Assembly: GCA_965204405.1 (NCBI GenBank)
Contig: CBDBEN010000005.1
Location: 2,542,001-2,606,000 of the forward strand
Direction: 5' to 3'
DNA: 64,000 bases
Origin: JANQPX01 sp965204405
GTDB taxonomy: Bacteria; Pseudomonadota; Alphaproteobacteria; Geminicoccales; Geminicoccaceae
A model generated the notes under the pieces. That model saw only the letters and a list, made by a program, of their open reading frames with translations, searched no databases and was not told the origin of the DNA. This document shows, piece after piece, positions 55,739 to 64,000 of the stretch (positions are counted from its first letter, which is position 1; the number at the start of each line of letters is the position of its first letter). Both the position numbers and the translations under genes were made by a program.

Positions 55739-55944
55739 GCCAATAACCTTGAATATCTTATCTTGCTACTGCTGTGTTTCATGACGAACTTCCTCTAGGG
55801 TCAAGCCAGGTCTGGCCTTTGATTAGCCGTCATGGCCCGCCAGGAAAATGGCAGTTTTTGTGGCCAGATGGCAAGCGGTGCCGAGCTGGCGAATGAACAT
55901 GTAACGACAAGCCTTTGCTAAACCGAGAGACAAGGGGATGGGCC

Positions 55945-56835
55945 TTGGATGAGATCAACATTCAGTTCACGCTATTTTCGGCTTTCTATTCGCCGTTGAT
56001 CGCCACTATTGCTGGCGGTTTTTTGAAGGATGAAGGGTTGGAGCCTTCCTGGTCAGTCGCGCCGCCGGGCGTTTCGGCGATCCAGGCACTCGAAGCCGGA
56101 ACAGCGGATGTGATCCAATCTGCCCCGAGCCAAGGCTTCAACTCCCTTGCCAATAGTGAAACGCCCCTTGCCGTTCATTTTGCTCAGATCAACGAGATGG
56201 ACGGCTTTTTCATCACCGCACGGGAACCCGATCCCGACTTTACCTGGGACAAGCTTGAAGGAACTGAGGTCCTTACGTTTGGCGGTGGCCAGCCGCTTGC
56301 GATGTTCAACTATGCCTGTCACAAGGCCGGTATAGATGTCACCAAGCTCAAAGCCGTCCATGCCGGCGGTGCTGCGGACATGGACAAAGCATTTCGTGAC
56401 GGCAAGGCCGACTATGTGCAGCAGCAGGGCCCTTTCCCCCAACAGCTTGAAGCTGATGGCATCGGCCATATCGTGGCTGAAGTCGGAAGGCAGATCGGTC
56501 CATGCGCCTTTTCCAGCCTGGCCGCACGTCGGGAATGGCTGGCAACGGACTTGGCGAAAGCCTTCACCCGTGCCTATCACCGCGCCCGCCTCTATATGAA
56601 CGAAACGCCGGCGAGCGACATCGCGCGGTCGCAGCGGTCGTACTTTCCCAAAATCGACGAAGCTGTTCTTGCCACATGTCTTGCGACCTATCAAAAGCTC
56701 GGCTGCTGGACACCACATATCGAGATCACCCGTCCGGCGTTCGAGGTGACCCTTGACGTGTTCCAGCACCGGGGTGACCTCAAGGAACGCTATCGCTACG
56801 ATCAGGTATGCGCCTCGCCGCCTGAGGTCGGCTAA
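55945..56835 (+). CDS. NMT1/SsuA-like binding protein without signal peptide
   Basis: About 296 residues from TTG 55945 (MDEINIQFTLFSAFYSP), with AAGGGGA upstream. It has the ABC nitrate/sulfonate/pyrimidine-precursor binding fold: SPLIATIAGGFLKDEGLEPSW, GVSAIQALEAGTADVIQS, and RDGKADYVQQQGP in the second lobe. There is no hydrophobic signal or Tat motif at any plausible start, so the protein is predicted to be cytoplasmic, unlike its ABC relatives. The Thi5/THI5-like and NMT1-like enzymes are known cytoplasmic members of this fold. No permease or ATPase is adjacent. The metabolic role is open. Confidence 0.7.
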   Translation: MDEINIQFTLFSAFYSPLIATIAGGFLKDEGLEPSWSVAPPGVSAIQALEAGTADVIQSAPSQGFNSLANSETPLAVHFAQINEMDGFFITAREPDPDFTWDKLEGTEVLTFGGGQPLAMFNYACHKAGIDVTKLKAVHAGGAADMDKAFRDGKADYVQQQGPFPQQLEADGIGHIVAEVGRQIGPCAFSSLAARREWLATDLAKAFTRAYHRARLYMNETPASDIARSQRSYFPKIDEAVLATCLATYQKLGCWTPHIEITRPAFEVTLDVFQHRGDLKERYRYDQVCASPPEVG

Positions 56836-57073
56836 AGGCATGACCACATCATTTTCTTCCCATAGAGAGCGAAAATAGTCTCATGGAGTTGTCCGGCTGC
56901 GCTCATAGCAGTGGGTCCGCAGCGAAAGGGGAGGGGATGCCATGGTTCAACTTTTTACAGGCTTACAATCTGTCAGGCTTTGGCCGCAGACATGATAGCC
57001 GTTTACTCAAGCAGATGATCGTGATAGCCGCTGGGTCTGCATGTGACGTGAAGATCAGGGAATGGCGAGTTTC

Positions 57074-57985
57074 ATGAAAGATTTCGACGTTATCGATCCG
57101 CGTTTCCATGCGTTCATTATGGGCAATGCGCCCGTCGAGCAGCTTGGGACCGGCATGCGCTGGGCGGAGGGGCCTGTCTGGATGGGCGATGCGGGCTGCC
57201 TTTTGTTCAGCGACATTCCGAACGATCGCATCATGCGCTGGATCGACGGGGTTGGGTTCAGCGTCTACCGCCAACCGTCGAATTACGCCAATGGCCACAC
57301 CCGCGACCGCGAAGGGCGGCTGATTTCCTGTGAGCATGGGGCCAGACGGGTTACGCGCACCGAGCATGACGGGACGATCACCGTGATTGCCGATCATTAT
57401 CAAGGAAAGAGACTGAACTCACCGAATGACGTCGTGGTCAAGTCGGATGGCAGCATCTGGTTCACCGATCCTCATTATGGGATCATGATGGACTACGAAG
57501 GTTTCAAGGCCGAGCAGGAACTGCCTTGCAATGTCTATCGGGCCGACCCTTCGAGCGGCACCCTTGACGTCGTGATCGACGATTTCGCCTGCCCGAACGG
57601 CCTTTGCTTCTCACCGGACGAGCGTCGGCTCTACGTAGCCGAGACAGCGGTGATTTTCGCACAGGATGCCGATCGCCATATCCGCGTTTTCGACGTCGAC
57701 GAGGCCGGGCGCAAGATCACCGGTGGTGACGTCTTCTACAGGACCGACGTCGGCTGCGCCGATGGTTTTCGTGCTGATGAGGATGGTAATATCTGGACCA
57801 GCGCCGGCGATGGCGTCCATGCTGTGTCGCCGGAAGGCGATCTGCTCGGCAAGGTCCGGATTCCCGAAGTGGTCGCGAATGTCACGTTTGGCGGCAGGCC
57901 GGGCGCAAGGAATCGGCTCTTTATCTGTGGCACCACCTCGATCTACGCAGTCTACCTCAACCGCCGCGGCGCGCAGATCCCCTGA
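57074..57985 (+). CDS. SMP-30/gluconolactonase-family lactonase
   Basis: About 303 residues with a six-bladed beta-propeller. The metal ligands are visible: Glu in RWAEGPVW, Asn in LNSPNDVVVK and CPNGLCFS, and Asp in GCADGFRAD. ATG 57062 is possible but too close to the AGGGA, so 57074 (MKDFDVIDPRF) is preferred. The family hydrolyses sugar lactones such as gluconolactone. Its placement in front of a FadR-type regulator and a sugar importer, and near kinase and aldolase genes, fits an oxidative sugar pathway in which a dehydrogenase makes the lactone. Confidence 0.9.
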   Translation: MKDFDVIDPRFHAFIMGNAPVEQLGTGMRWAEGPVWMGDAGCLLFSDIPNDRIMRWIDGVGFSVYRQPSNYANGHTRDREGRLISCEHGARRVTRTEHDGTITVIADHYQGKRLNSPNDVVVKSDGSIWFTDPHYGIMMDYEGFKAEQELPCNVYRADPSSGTLDVVIDDFACPNGLCFSPDERRLYVAETAVIFAQDADRHIRVFDVDEAGRKITGGDVFYRTDVGCADGFRADEDGNIWTSAGDGVHAVSPEGDLLGKVRIPEVVANVTFGGRPGARNRLFICGTTSIYAVYLNRRGAQIP

Positions 57986-58084
57986 GCTGACGAACAACGA
58001 TGCCTGAAAGACGTAACCTTGACAGCTTGCTGAGCTTCGAGCTTACTGGTCTGAACATCCGACCACTCGACCAGAGAGGCTTTT

Positions 58085-58846
58085 TTGAGCGGCTTGGCGC
58101 AATCGGGAACGGCGACCTTGCTCGGCCCTGTCCTTCGTGACGGCATCCGTCGGCTGTCCTTGCGTGAGCAGATCGCCGGTAGCCTGGCTGATCTGATCGC
58201 GGCTGGTCTCCTGCATGAGGGGGATGAATTGCCGGCTGAGCGAGAATTGGCTGCGATGCTGAGTGTGAGCCGGGACAGTGTGCGCGGTGCGCTGCAGCTT
58301 CTTGCGGAGCGCGGCATTCTCGAGATTGGCCACGGCACCCGGACCCGGATCAGACAATCACCCCATGTTATCGATGAAAGTCGCCGCTTCGATCTGCGTC
58401 AGCTTCCCGACCTGAGCGACGAGGCCGTGATCGAGGCTCGTCGGCTTCTTGAGCCGGACCTCACAAGGCGGGCCGCCCAGCACATCGATGCATCGACACT
58501 GGATCGTCTTGGAAGGATGGTCGATGCTCAGCGCGACATGGCTGATGATCCCGTGCGCTTTCAGATTTCGGATCGCGAGTTTCACTCGGCGATCTTCGAG
58601 GCTGCCGGGAATCCGGTCCTGACCGGCTTTGCCACGCAGGCTTATGCCCACGCCTATGCTCATCGGCGCGAGCTGATGCGCAATCATGATGGTATCCGTA
58701 TTGCCGTTCGTGATCATCAGCGCATTCTCGATGCTCTCGATGCGCAGGATGCCGAGGCTGCAGAGCAGGCGATGCGCGGCCATATCGACACGATCGCCTC
58801 GCTGCTGGCCGGCGTTGGCCGACCTCGGGGGGATGACCTTGAATAG
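58085..58846 (+). CDS. FadR-type GntR-family transcriptional regulator
   Basis: A 253-residue regulator starting at TTG 58085, with AGAGAGG upstream. The N-terminal winged helix-turn-helix is LREQIAGSLADLIAAG, ELPAERELAAMLSVSRDSVRGALQLL (cited by position, about residues 47-72) and the wing GILEIGHGTRTRI. The C-terminal FCD domain has the metal-ligand histidines and acids in ISDREFHSAIFEAAGN, HQRIL and MRGHIDT. It lies directly before the importer operon and 12 bp ahead of the cytochrome b561-like gene, so it probably represses or senses the imported sugar acid. Confidence 0.88.
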   Translation: MSGLAQSGTATLLGPVLRDGIRRLSLREQIAGSLADLIAAGLLHEGDELPAERELAAMLSVSRDSVRGALQLLAERGILEIGHGTRTRIRQSPHVIDESRRFDLRQLPDLSDEAVIEARRLLEPDLTRRAAQHIDASTLDRLGRMVDAQRDMADDPVRFQISDREFHSAIFEAAGNPVLTGFATQAYAHAYAHRRELMRNHDGIRIAVRDHQRILDALDAQDAEAAEQAMRGHIDTIASLLAGVGRPRGDDLE

Positions 58847-58857
58847 GAGGCGGCTTT

Positions 58858-59514
58858 TTGGATGCGTTTCTCGTCCACGGGATCTTGATGTCCGCTGCCT
58901 GGCTCGTCTTGCTGCCGGCGGGCGTGCTGATCGCCCGGTTCTTCAAGGTCACGCGTGGTCAGGATTGGCCGAACGAAGTGGACAATCAATTCTGGTGGCT
59001 TTGTCATCGCTGGCTGAACTATACCGGCATCGGCGTGGCGACGTTCGGCCTTTTCTGGATCTGGACGGTGCTGGATGGCGTCCAGCTTGCGAGCTGGCAT
59101 GGTCGTCTCGGCCTGCTGGTGATGATGTTCGGCTGGCTGCAGGTGGTCAGCGGCTGGCTGCGCGGCAGCAAAGGCGGGCCGACGGATATCGGCGCCAATC
59201 TGTCCGATCCTGCGACTTGGCGGGGCGACCATTTCGACATGACGCGCCGCCGTCGCCTGTTCGAAGCCTGGCACAAGCATCTCGGCTATCTGGCGCTTTG
59301 CCTCGCCGTGCCTACAGCCTCGCTCGGCCTTGGAGCGGTCGGCGTGGAGGGCAGGTTCGCAATCCTGCCTTGGCTTGCGCTGCTGGTCTTCATCGGGCTG
59401 TTTTTGCGCTTCAGCTGGGAAGGCCGTTGGGTGGACACTCACGAAGCGATCTGGGGCCCGGATAAGGCGCCCTCGGCAGAATCTGATCAACCAAAGAAAA
59501 GGGAGGTTTCCTGA
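58858..59514 (+). CDS. Cytochrome b561-like membrane protein
   Basis: A 218-residue protein starting at TTG 58858, with AGGAGG upstream. About five membrane helices are predicted. Histidines placed in or next to helices (H7 in LVHGILMSAAW, H50 in LCHRWLNY, H81 in SWHGRLGL, and H139/H141 in AWHKHLGYL) are the pattern of b561-type heme ligation, and the start SAAWLVLLPAGVLIARFF is typical of the DOMON-type b561 family. It is translationally coupled to the next gene (TGATG), so it is an integral part of the importer operon. It is likely to carry electrons across the membrane, possibly for a linked sugar dehydrogenase. Confidence 0.78.
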   Translation: MDAFLVHGILMSAAWLVLLPAGVLIARFFKVTRGQDWPNEVDNQFWWLCHRWLNYTGIGVATFGLFWIWTVLDGVQLASWHGRLGLLVMMFGWLQVVSGWLRGSKGGPTDIGANLSDPATWRGDHFDMTRRRRLFEAWHKHLGYLALCLAVPTASLGLGAVGVEGRFAILPWLALLVFIGLFLRFSWEGRWVDTHEAIWGPDKAPSAESDQPKKREVS

Positions 59515-60848
59515 TGCGTTCTCTTCTTGCCACTGCCGCCATCGGCGCACTGCTGGGTTTTGGCTCAGCCTCTGCCGTCGCCAACCCCTACGAGCCCTAT
59601 GAGGGCACGACCATCGTGGTGAGTTGGCCGGCGCTCAGTCACTTCCAGGCAGCCGAGACCCTGATCGAGGAGTTCACCGAGGAGACCGGAATTGAGGTTG
59701 AGGTGGACGCGCTGCAATATCTAAAGCTCAGGGATCGGCAACTTTTGGAGATGTCCAAGGATGAGGGCGAGTATGACATCGTCTCCTGGGTGGTCATGTG
59801 GAAGGGCGAATATGTCTCCAAGGGCCTCCTGACCCCGCTCAGTCAGTTCTTCACCAACGGTGCCCTGGTGGATCCGCAATACGACATCGACGATATCGCC
59901 GATGCTTATTTGCAAAATGGTGGCATCGTCGGCGGCAAGAAGGGCTATATGCCCGGCAAATCCGGTGCACTCTATGGCATTCCGTTCGGTGCCGAGACCT
60001 CGATCCTTGCCTATCGGAAGGATATTTTCGATGAGCACGGTATTGCGGTGCCGACCAATTACGACGAGCTGGTAGACGCCATGAAGACGGTCAAGGAGAA
60101 AGCGGGCATCGGTGCCATGACATCCCGTGGAAAGACCGGTCATCAGGTGACCGCCGGCTGGCTGCTGCACCTGGCCCCGCTCGGCGGCAAGATTTTCGAC
60201 GATGAGTGGAACCCGGTGATCAACAGCCCGGAAGGCGTCAAGGCTGCTGAGGTCATGCGCACCATCACCCAAACAGGGCCGACCGGCATTCCCTCTTATG
60301 GCTTTTCCGAGGCGTCCGCCGCTTTCCTTCAGGGCGATGCCGCGATGTATCTGGACACGCTCAAGATTGCTGCGATGTCCCGTAACGAAAAGCTCTCTAA
60401 GGTCGATGGCAAGGTCGGCTTTGCGTTGCATCCGGTCGGATCCCGCTGCGGCTCCGAGACCGGTGGCTTCGCCATGGGCATTCCAGCCAATGCACCCAAC
60501 AAGGAAGCGGCGTTTCTCTTCATCCAATATATGACCAGCAAGGCGGGCGACCGGCGCATGGTCGAACTTGGTGGCGATCCGATCCGTATCTCGACCTTGA
60601 ACGATCCCGACTTCGTCGAAAAATACCCGGAATATCCCGTGGTCGCCGAGCAGCTGCCTTGTGCCGATCCGGACTGGCGGCCGCTGATCCCGGAATGGAA
60701 CGAGCTCAATATCGACGTGCTCGGCCAGGCGCTGACGGAGGTCATCACTACCGACAAGCCGATCCAGCCGATCATGGACGAGGCCAACGAAAAGGCCCGC
60801 GCCATCATGGAACGCGAGGGCTACTACAAATGGGCTGACTACCGCTGA
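59514..60848 (+). CDS. ABC sugar transporter substrate-binding protein
   Basis: A 444-residue family-1 binding protein. Its Sec signal peptide is MRSLLATAAIGALLGFGSASAVA, cleaved near residue 22-23. The mature domain has TIVVSWPALSHFQAAETLIEEF, PFGAETSILAYRKDIFDEHG, AAFLQGDAAMYLD and GGFAMGIPANAPNKEAA, each a family hallmark. It differs clearly from the Tat-exported protein at 25736, so the two importers take different ligands. GGGAGG lies before its ATG, and the ATG overlaps the previous stop. Confidence 0.93.
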   Translation: MRSLLATAAIGALLGFGSASAVANPYEPYEGTTIVVSWPALSHFQAAETLIEEFTEETGIEVEVDALQYLKLRDRQLLEMSKDEGEYDIVSWVVMWKGEYVSKGLLTPLSQFFTNGALVDPQYDIDDIADAYLQNGGIVGGKKGYMPGKSGALYGIPFGAETSILAYRKDIFDEHGIAVPTNYDELVDAMKTVKEKAGIGAMTSRGKTGHQVTAGWLLHLAPLGGKIFDDEWNPVINSPEGVKAAEVMRTITQTGPTGIPSYGFSEASAAFLQGDAAMYLDTLKIAAMSRNEKLSKVDGKVGFALHPVGSRCGSETGGFAMGIPANAPNKEAAFLFIQYMTSKAGDRRMVELGGDPIRISTLNDPDFVEKYPEYPVVAEQLPCADPDWRPLIPEWNELNIDVLGQALTEVITTDKPIQPIMDEANEKARAIMEREGYYKWADYR

Positions 60849-60985
60849 CGGCCGTCAGCTGGTTGACGTAGCCGTGTTCGGGACCGGTGGCGGTGTTTCC
60901 TTTGGGGCACCGTTGCCGGCCGGGCCGGGTTTGGGAGTTTGTGGCAAGACGATTTGCCCGCTCCTTGTCGGATAGCGGGGGCTCA

Positions 60986-61918
60986 ATGGCGACGACAGAT
61001 GCAGGCAGCCTGAAGTCGATGCAGGGCGCGCCGCCTTTCGACTGGAGAAAGGCTAGTCCTTATCTGTTCATTCTTCCAGCCGTGCTGGTGATGGTTGCTG
61101 GGCTTCTATATCCGGTAATCGAGGCCTTTCACCTCGCCTTCTATGATTGGGATATCGGGCAGGATTTCGACGACGCACCCAATGTCGGGCTATCTCATTT
61201 CGCACGAATGGTGGCTGACGAGGATGTCTGGGAATCGATCTCCGTCACGCTCCGCTTTGGCTTCTGGACCATCACGATCGAGATGATCCTGGGCGTGGCG
61301 CTTGCGTTGCTCTTGGAAAAACCGATCCGCGGCGCTTCGATCTTTCGTACCATCTTTATCCTGCCGCTGATGGTCTCACCCGTGGTGGTCGGCTTGATTT
61401 GGCGCTACCTCTATGACGCACGCATCGGCTGGATCAATTATTACCTCGCCTATTTCGGCATCGAACCGCAGGTCTGGCTAGGCGATGCCGAACTCGCCTT
61501 CTTTGCCATCGTCTTCACCGACATCTGGCAGTGGACGCCCTTTATTTTCATCATCGTGATTGCCGGTCTGCAGGCGCTGCCTTCCGAGGTGGTCGAGGCC
61601 AGCCGTATCGACGGCGCCAACTGGTGGCAGCAGATCTTCCTGGTGAAGCTGCCGATGATTCGATCGATCCTCCTGATCGCGCTCCTGATGCGCTTGATTG
61701 ATATCTTCCGAGGCATGGAGGTCATGTACATTATGACCGGCGGCGGCCCTGGCCGCGCAACCGAGCTCCTATCCCTGCACATCTACAACCGGGCGTTCGA
61801 TGCCCAGCAGCTTGGCTATGCCTCGGCGATCTCCGTGCTGCTGATCGTCATCGTGTTCGCGCTCAGCTTCGCCATCCTGGTCATGGGCAACCCGATGAAG
61901 GACAAAGCCGATGTCTGA
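60986..61918 (+). CDS. ABC sugar transporter permease, MalF type
   Basis: A 310-residue permease from ATG 60986 (MATTDAGSLKSMQ), with GGGGG six bases upstream. Six membrane helices. The EAA loop, which docks on the ATPase, is at about residue 199 (SEVVEASRIDGANWWQQIF). It follows the binding-protein gene by 137 bp and overlaps the second permease by 8 bp. Confidence 0.94.
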   Translation: MATTDAGSLKSMQGAPPFDWRKASPYLFILPAVLVMVAGLLYPVIEAFHLAFYDWDIGQDFDDAPNVGLSHFARMVADEDVWESISVTLRFGFWTITIEMILGVALALLLEKPIRGASIFRTIFILPLMVSPVVVGLIWRYLYDARIGWINYYLAYFGIEPQVWLGDAELAFFAIVFTDIWQWTPFIFIIVIAGLQALPSEVVEASRIDGANWWQQIFLVKLPMIRSILLIALLMRLIDIFRGMEVMYIMTGGGPGRATELLSLHIYNRAFDAQQLGYASAISVLLIVIVFALSFAILVMGNPMKDKADV

Positions 61919-62759
61919 GCGCTTGGCGCGCAGCCTTAGCAGCCCCTGGCAGCAGGTTTCGCATTATTTGGCGCTGATCGTGCTGGCGGCGATCTGCCTT
62001 GCTCCGATCTGGGTGATGATCGCGACGTCATTCAAGGACGATGTCATCGTCCAGTCGGCGGAGCCACTCTGGTTCTTCTTCCTGCCGACGCTGGAGAACT
62101 ACGAATACATCCTGACCCGCGGAAAATTCGATCGCTACCTCACCAACTCGATCATCGTCGGTACAATCTCCACCTTCCTCACGCTTCTGTTTGGCGGCAT
62201 GTGTGCCTACGCATTGGCTCGTACCGAATTCAAAGGCCGCCGCCTGGTCGCCAATTCGACGCTGCTCATCCGCATGGTGCCGCCTGCTGTGCTCGCCGTG
62301 CCCGCCTTCTTCATGGTCACTACTTTTAGTTTGAAGAATGACCTTGCCGTCCTGATCTTTTTCTACACAGCCCTCAATCTGCCCTTTGCCATCTGGCTGT
62401 TATTTGGGTTTTATAAGCAGATCCCTGTGGAGCTTGAAGAGGCCGCGATCATCGACGGCGCCTCGCCGCTACAGGTGTTCGTCCGAGTGCTGCTGCCACT
62501 GATGAAATCAGGCTACGCGGTAGCGGGGATCTTCGCTTTTCGTATCGCCTGGAACGAATTCATCCTGGCCCTTTTGCTCACCGGTCGAAAATCCCGCACC
62601 CTACCGGTGGCCGCTGCCGGCTTTATCACCGACACTGGCGTTGAGTGGGGCCGGATCATGGCCATGGGCACACTGATCGTCATCCCGCCGCTGCTCTTCA
62701 CCTTTTTTGCCGCCCGCCAAATCATCCAGGGCATGACCGCCGGTGCAGTTAAGGGGTAA
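61911..62759 (+). CDS. ABC sugar transporter permease, MalG type
   Basis: A 282-residue permease with six membrane helices. The EAA loop is VELEEAAIIDGASPLQVF, and the C-terminal FFAARQIIQGMTAGAVKG is the MalG family ending. It overlaps the MalF-type gene by 8 bp. An ATPase gene would be expected next, but an IS3-family element begins about 70 bases after this stop. Confidence 0.94.
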   Translation: MSERLARSLSSPWQQVSHYLALIVLAAICLAPIWVMIATSFKDDVIVQSAEPLWFFFLPTLENYEYILTRGKFDRYLTNSIIVGTISTFLTLLFGGMCAYALARTEFKGRRLVANSTLLIRMVPPAVLAVPAFFMVTTFSLKNDLAVLIFFYTALNLPFAIWLLFGFYKQIPVELEEAAIIDGASPLQVFVRVLLPLMKSGYAVAGIFAFRIAWNEFILALLLTGRKSRTLPVAAAGFITDTGVEWGRIMAMGTLIVIPPLLFTFFAARQIIQGMTAGAVKG

Positions 62760-62896
62760 CGCTATGGAAAGGCTGACAAATTGTTAAACCGCTACTCCGT
62801 GTTGATCGCTCCTGCTGGTTGAGGTGGTCTGGGAAATTCGGACAGGTAGCTAAGGTGGAAATCCTGCTCTAGGAGAGTTCGATTGAGGAGCAGGAG

Positions 62897-63187
62897 ATGA
62901 CGAAGAAGAATCGGAACAAACATACGCCGGCGTTCAAGGCGAAGGTTGCGTTGGCAGCGATCAAGGGGGACGCGACAGTCGCCGAGCTTGCGTCACGATA
63001 TGGCGTTCATCCGAATCGGGTTTATGCGTGGAAGAAGGCGCTGCTTGACGGTGCCGAGTCGGCCTTTGTCGCCGGGAGCAACGGCGGAGGTGATGAACGG
63101 GTCGAGCGGGAGAAGGGAGAACTCTACCAGCAGATCGGCCAGCTGACGGTCGAGCTTGATTTTTTGCGACGGAGGTCCGGTCTATGA
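62897..63187 (+). CDS. IS3-family transposase OrfA
   Basis: A 96-residue protein with an HTH of the IS3/IS911 type: HTPAFKAKVALAAIKGDATVAELASRYGVHPNRVYAWKK (residues 9-46), then a leucine-zipper-like tail (GELYQQIGQLTVELDFLRRRSGL). Its TGA overlaps the orfB ATG as ATGA, so OrfB is made by re-initiation or frameshifting. Binds the IS ends. Confidence 0.94.
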   Translation: MTKKNRNKHTPAFKAKVALAAIKGDATVAELASRYGVHPNRVYAWKKALLDGAESAFVAGSNGGGDERVEREKGELYQQIGQLTVELDFLRRRSGL

Positions 63188-64000
63188 GCCGGGCCGCGAG
63201 ATTGGCCATGATCGATCGAACCGATGATCGCGTGTCGCTGGTTCGCCAATGCCGGTTGGTGGGGATCAGCCGGTCGTCGCTCTACTACCAGCCCAAAGCA
63301 CCGGGTGCGCCGATCCTGGAGTTGATGCGGCGGATTGACGAGCAGTATCTGAAGACGCCGTTCTATGGCTCACGCAAGATGACTGTCTGGCTTCGCGAGC
63401 AAGGCTATGCGGTGGGCCGTGATCGCGTTCGCCGTCTGATGCGTCTGCTTGGCTTGGAGGCGATCTACCAAAAGCCCCGAACCAGCAAGCCGGCAGCAGG
63501 CCACAAGATCTATCCCTATTTGCTGCGTGATTTGATCATCGACCGGTCGAACCAGGTCTGGTGTACCGACGTGACCTATATCCCGATGGCTAAGGGCTTT
63601 CTGTATCTGGTCGCCGTGATGGACTGGTTCAGCCGCTACGTGCTGAGCTGGCGGCTCTCGACTAGCCTGCACGCCGACTTCTGCGTGGACGCTCTTGAAG
63701 AGGCACTGGACTGCTATGGCAAGCCTGAGATCTTCAATACCGATCAAGGTGCCCAGTTCACCAGCGAGGCGTTCACCACCGTGCTGCTTGATGCCAAGAT
63801 CACGATCAGCATGGATGGTAAGGGCCGATGCATGGATAACATTTTTATCGAGCGTTTGTGGCGGTCGCTGAAATACGAGGAGGTTTATCTGCACGCCTAT
63901 GAGACGGTGGCTGCCGCTAAAGCCGGTATCGGCTCCTGGATCAGCTTCTACAACGTATCGCGTCCACACCAGGCTTTGGGCTATCGTACACCAACTGAGA
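63184..64000 (+). CDS. IS3-family transposase OrfB (DDE integrase), cut by window edge
   Basis: At least 272 residues. The HTH_21 region (YGSRKMTVWLREQGYAVGRDRVRRLMR, cited by position about 60-86) precedes a complete DDE triad: Asp in VWCTDVTYIP, Asp in FNTDQGAQFTS and Glu in NIFIERLWRSLKYEE. The ending NVSRPHQALGYRTPTE is near the normal C terminus, so only a few residues are missing. It appears intact within the window. Confidence 0.94.
   Translation, partial: MSRAARLAMIDRTDDRVSLVRQCRLVGISRSSLYYQPKAPGAPILELMRRIDEQYLKTPFYGSRKMTVWLREQGYAVGRDRVRRLMRLLGLEAIYQKPRTSKPAAGHKIYPYLLRDLIIDRSNQVWCTDVTYIPMAKGFLYLVAVMDWFSRYVLSWRLSTSLHADFCVDALEEALDCYGKPEIFNTDQGAQFTSEAFTTVLLDAKITISMDGKGRCMDNIFIERLWRSLKYEEVYLHAYETVAAAKAGIGSWISFYNVSRPHQALGYRTPTE

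Larger units (their letters stand above)
62827..64000 (+). mobile_element. IS3-family insertion sequence, right end outside window
   Basis: Two overlapping transposase frames (orfA and orfB) follow a candidate left end near 62827, which begins TGGTCTGGGAAATTCGGACA. The precise end and any target-site duplication cannot be fixed, because the right end is not in the window. The element lies directly behind the sugar-importer permease genes and may have separated them from an ATPase gene. Confidence 0.85.

Overview
The window reads as a chromosomal segment of a free-living alphaproteobacterium. The evidence is a complete fixLJ-fixK / ccoNOQP-ccoGHIS cluster of the rhizobial type, several alphaproteobacterial families (DUF2336, FliL-like, ECF42 sigma factor with a DGPF partner), high GC, and two MalFGK-type sugar importers. 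I cannot name the genus from the sequence alone; Hyphomicrobiales or Rhodospirillales are the most plausible orders.

Layout. (1) 0-4 kb: a truncated DUF985 cupin gene divergent from a class III adenylate cyclase, then a GFA-like zinc protein, a YciI/DGPF protein and an ECF42-type sigma factor. (2) 4-17.7 kb: the oxygen-response block. It contains a heme-PAS FixL, FixJ, a stand-alone receiver with Glu at the phosphorylation position, FixK, and on the opposite strand ccoN-O-Q-P-G-H-I-S encoding the high-affinity cbb3 oxidase and its assembly factors. The very short ccoQ and ccoS are intact. A DUF2189 membrane protein, a 60-residue membrane protein and a tandem universal stress protein follow. 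Two perfect FixK/FNR-type boxes lie upstream of fixL (4462-4475) and ccoN (15592-15605). (3) 17.7-25.7 kb: a gene-poor stretch with a second GFA protein, an enolase-superfamily dehydratase/racemase, a decayed Bcr/CflA-type efflux gene, small hypotheticals, an outer-membrane beta-barrel protein and a large hairpin-forming inverted repeat.

(4) 25.7-33.9 kb: a sugar-import/oxidation operon. It encodes a Tat-exported binding protein, a permease in which MalF-like and MalG-like halves are fused in one chain, an ATPase, a gluconate-2-dehydrogenase subunit-3-like protein without a Tat signal, a GMC flavoprotein with a four-Cys cluster, and a second GMC gene broken by one frameshift. (5) 34.7-51.1 kb: one giant RTX adhesin gene of about 5,480 codons. 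Its core is 14 nearly identical 906-bp tandem units, and these show a further period of four units (3,624 bp). (6) 51.5-53.4 kb: FliL-like and DUF2336 proteins. (7) 53.7-62.8 kb: a second carbohydrate region with an aldolase-like protein, a PfkB kinase, a signal-less NMT1-like binding protein, an SMP-30 lactonase, a FadR-type regulator, a cytochrome b561-like membrane protein, and a MalEFG-type importer without an ATPase in view. (8) 62.8-64 kb: an IS3-family element inserted directly behind that importer, cut by the window end.

The observations I consider most worth following are the higher-order repeat structure of the adhesin, the fused permease with its linked cytoplasmic GMC oxidoreductase, the degenerate receiver inside the FixLJ-K circuit, the FixK box in front of fixL, and the importer operon that carries a cytochrome b561-like gene.
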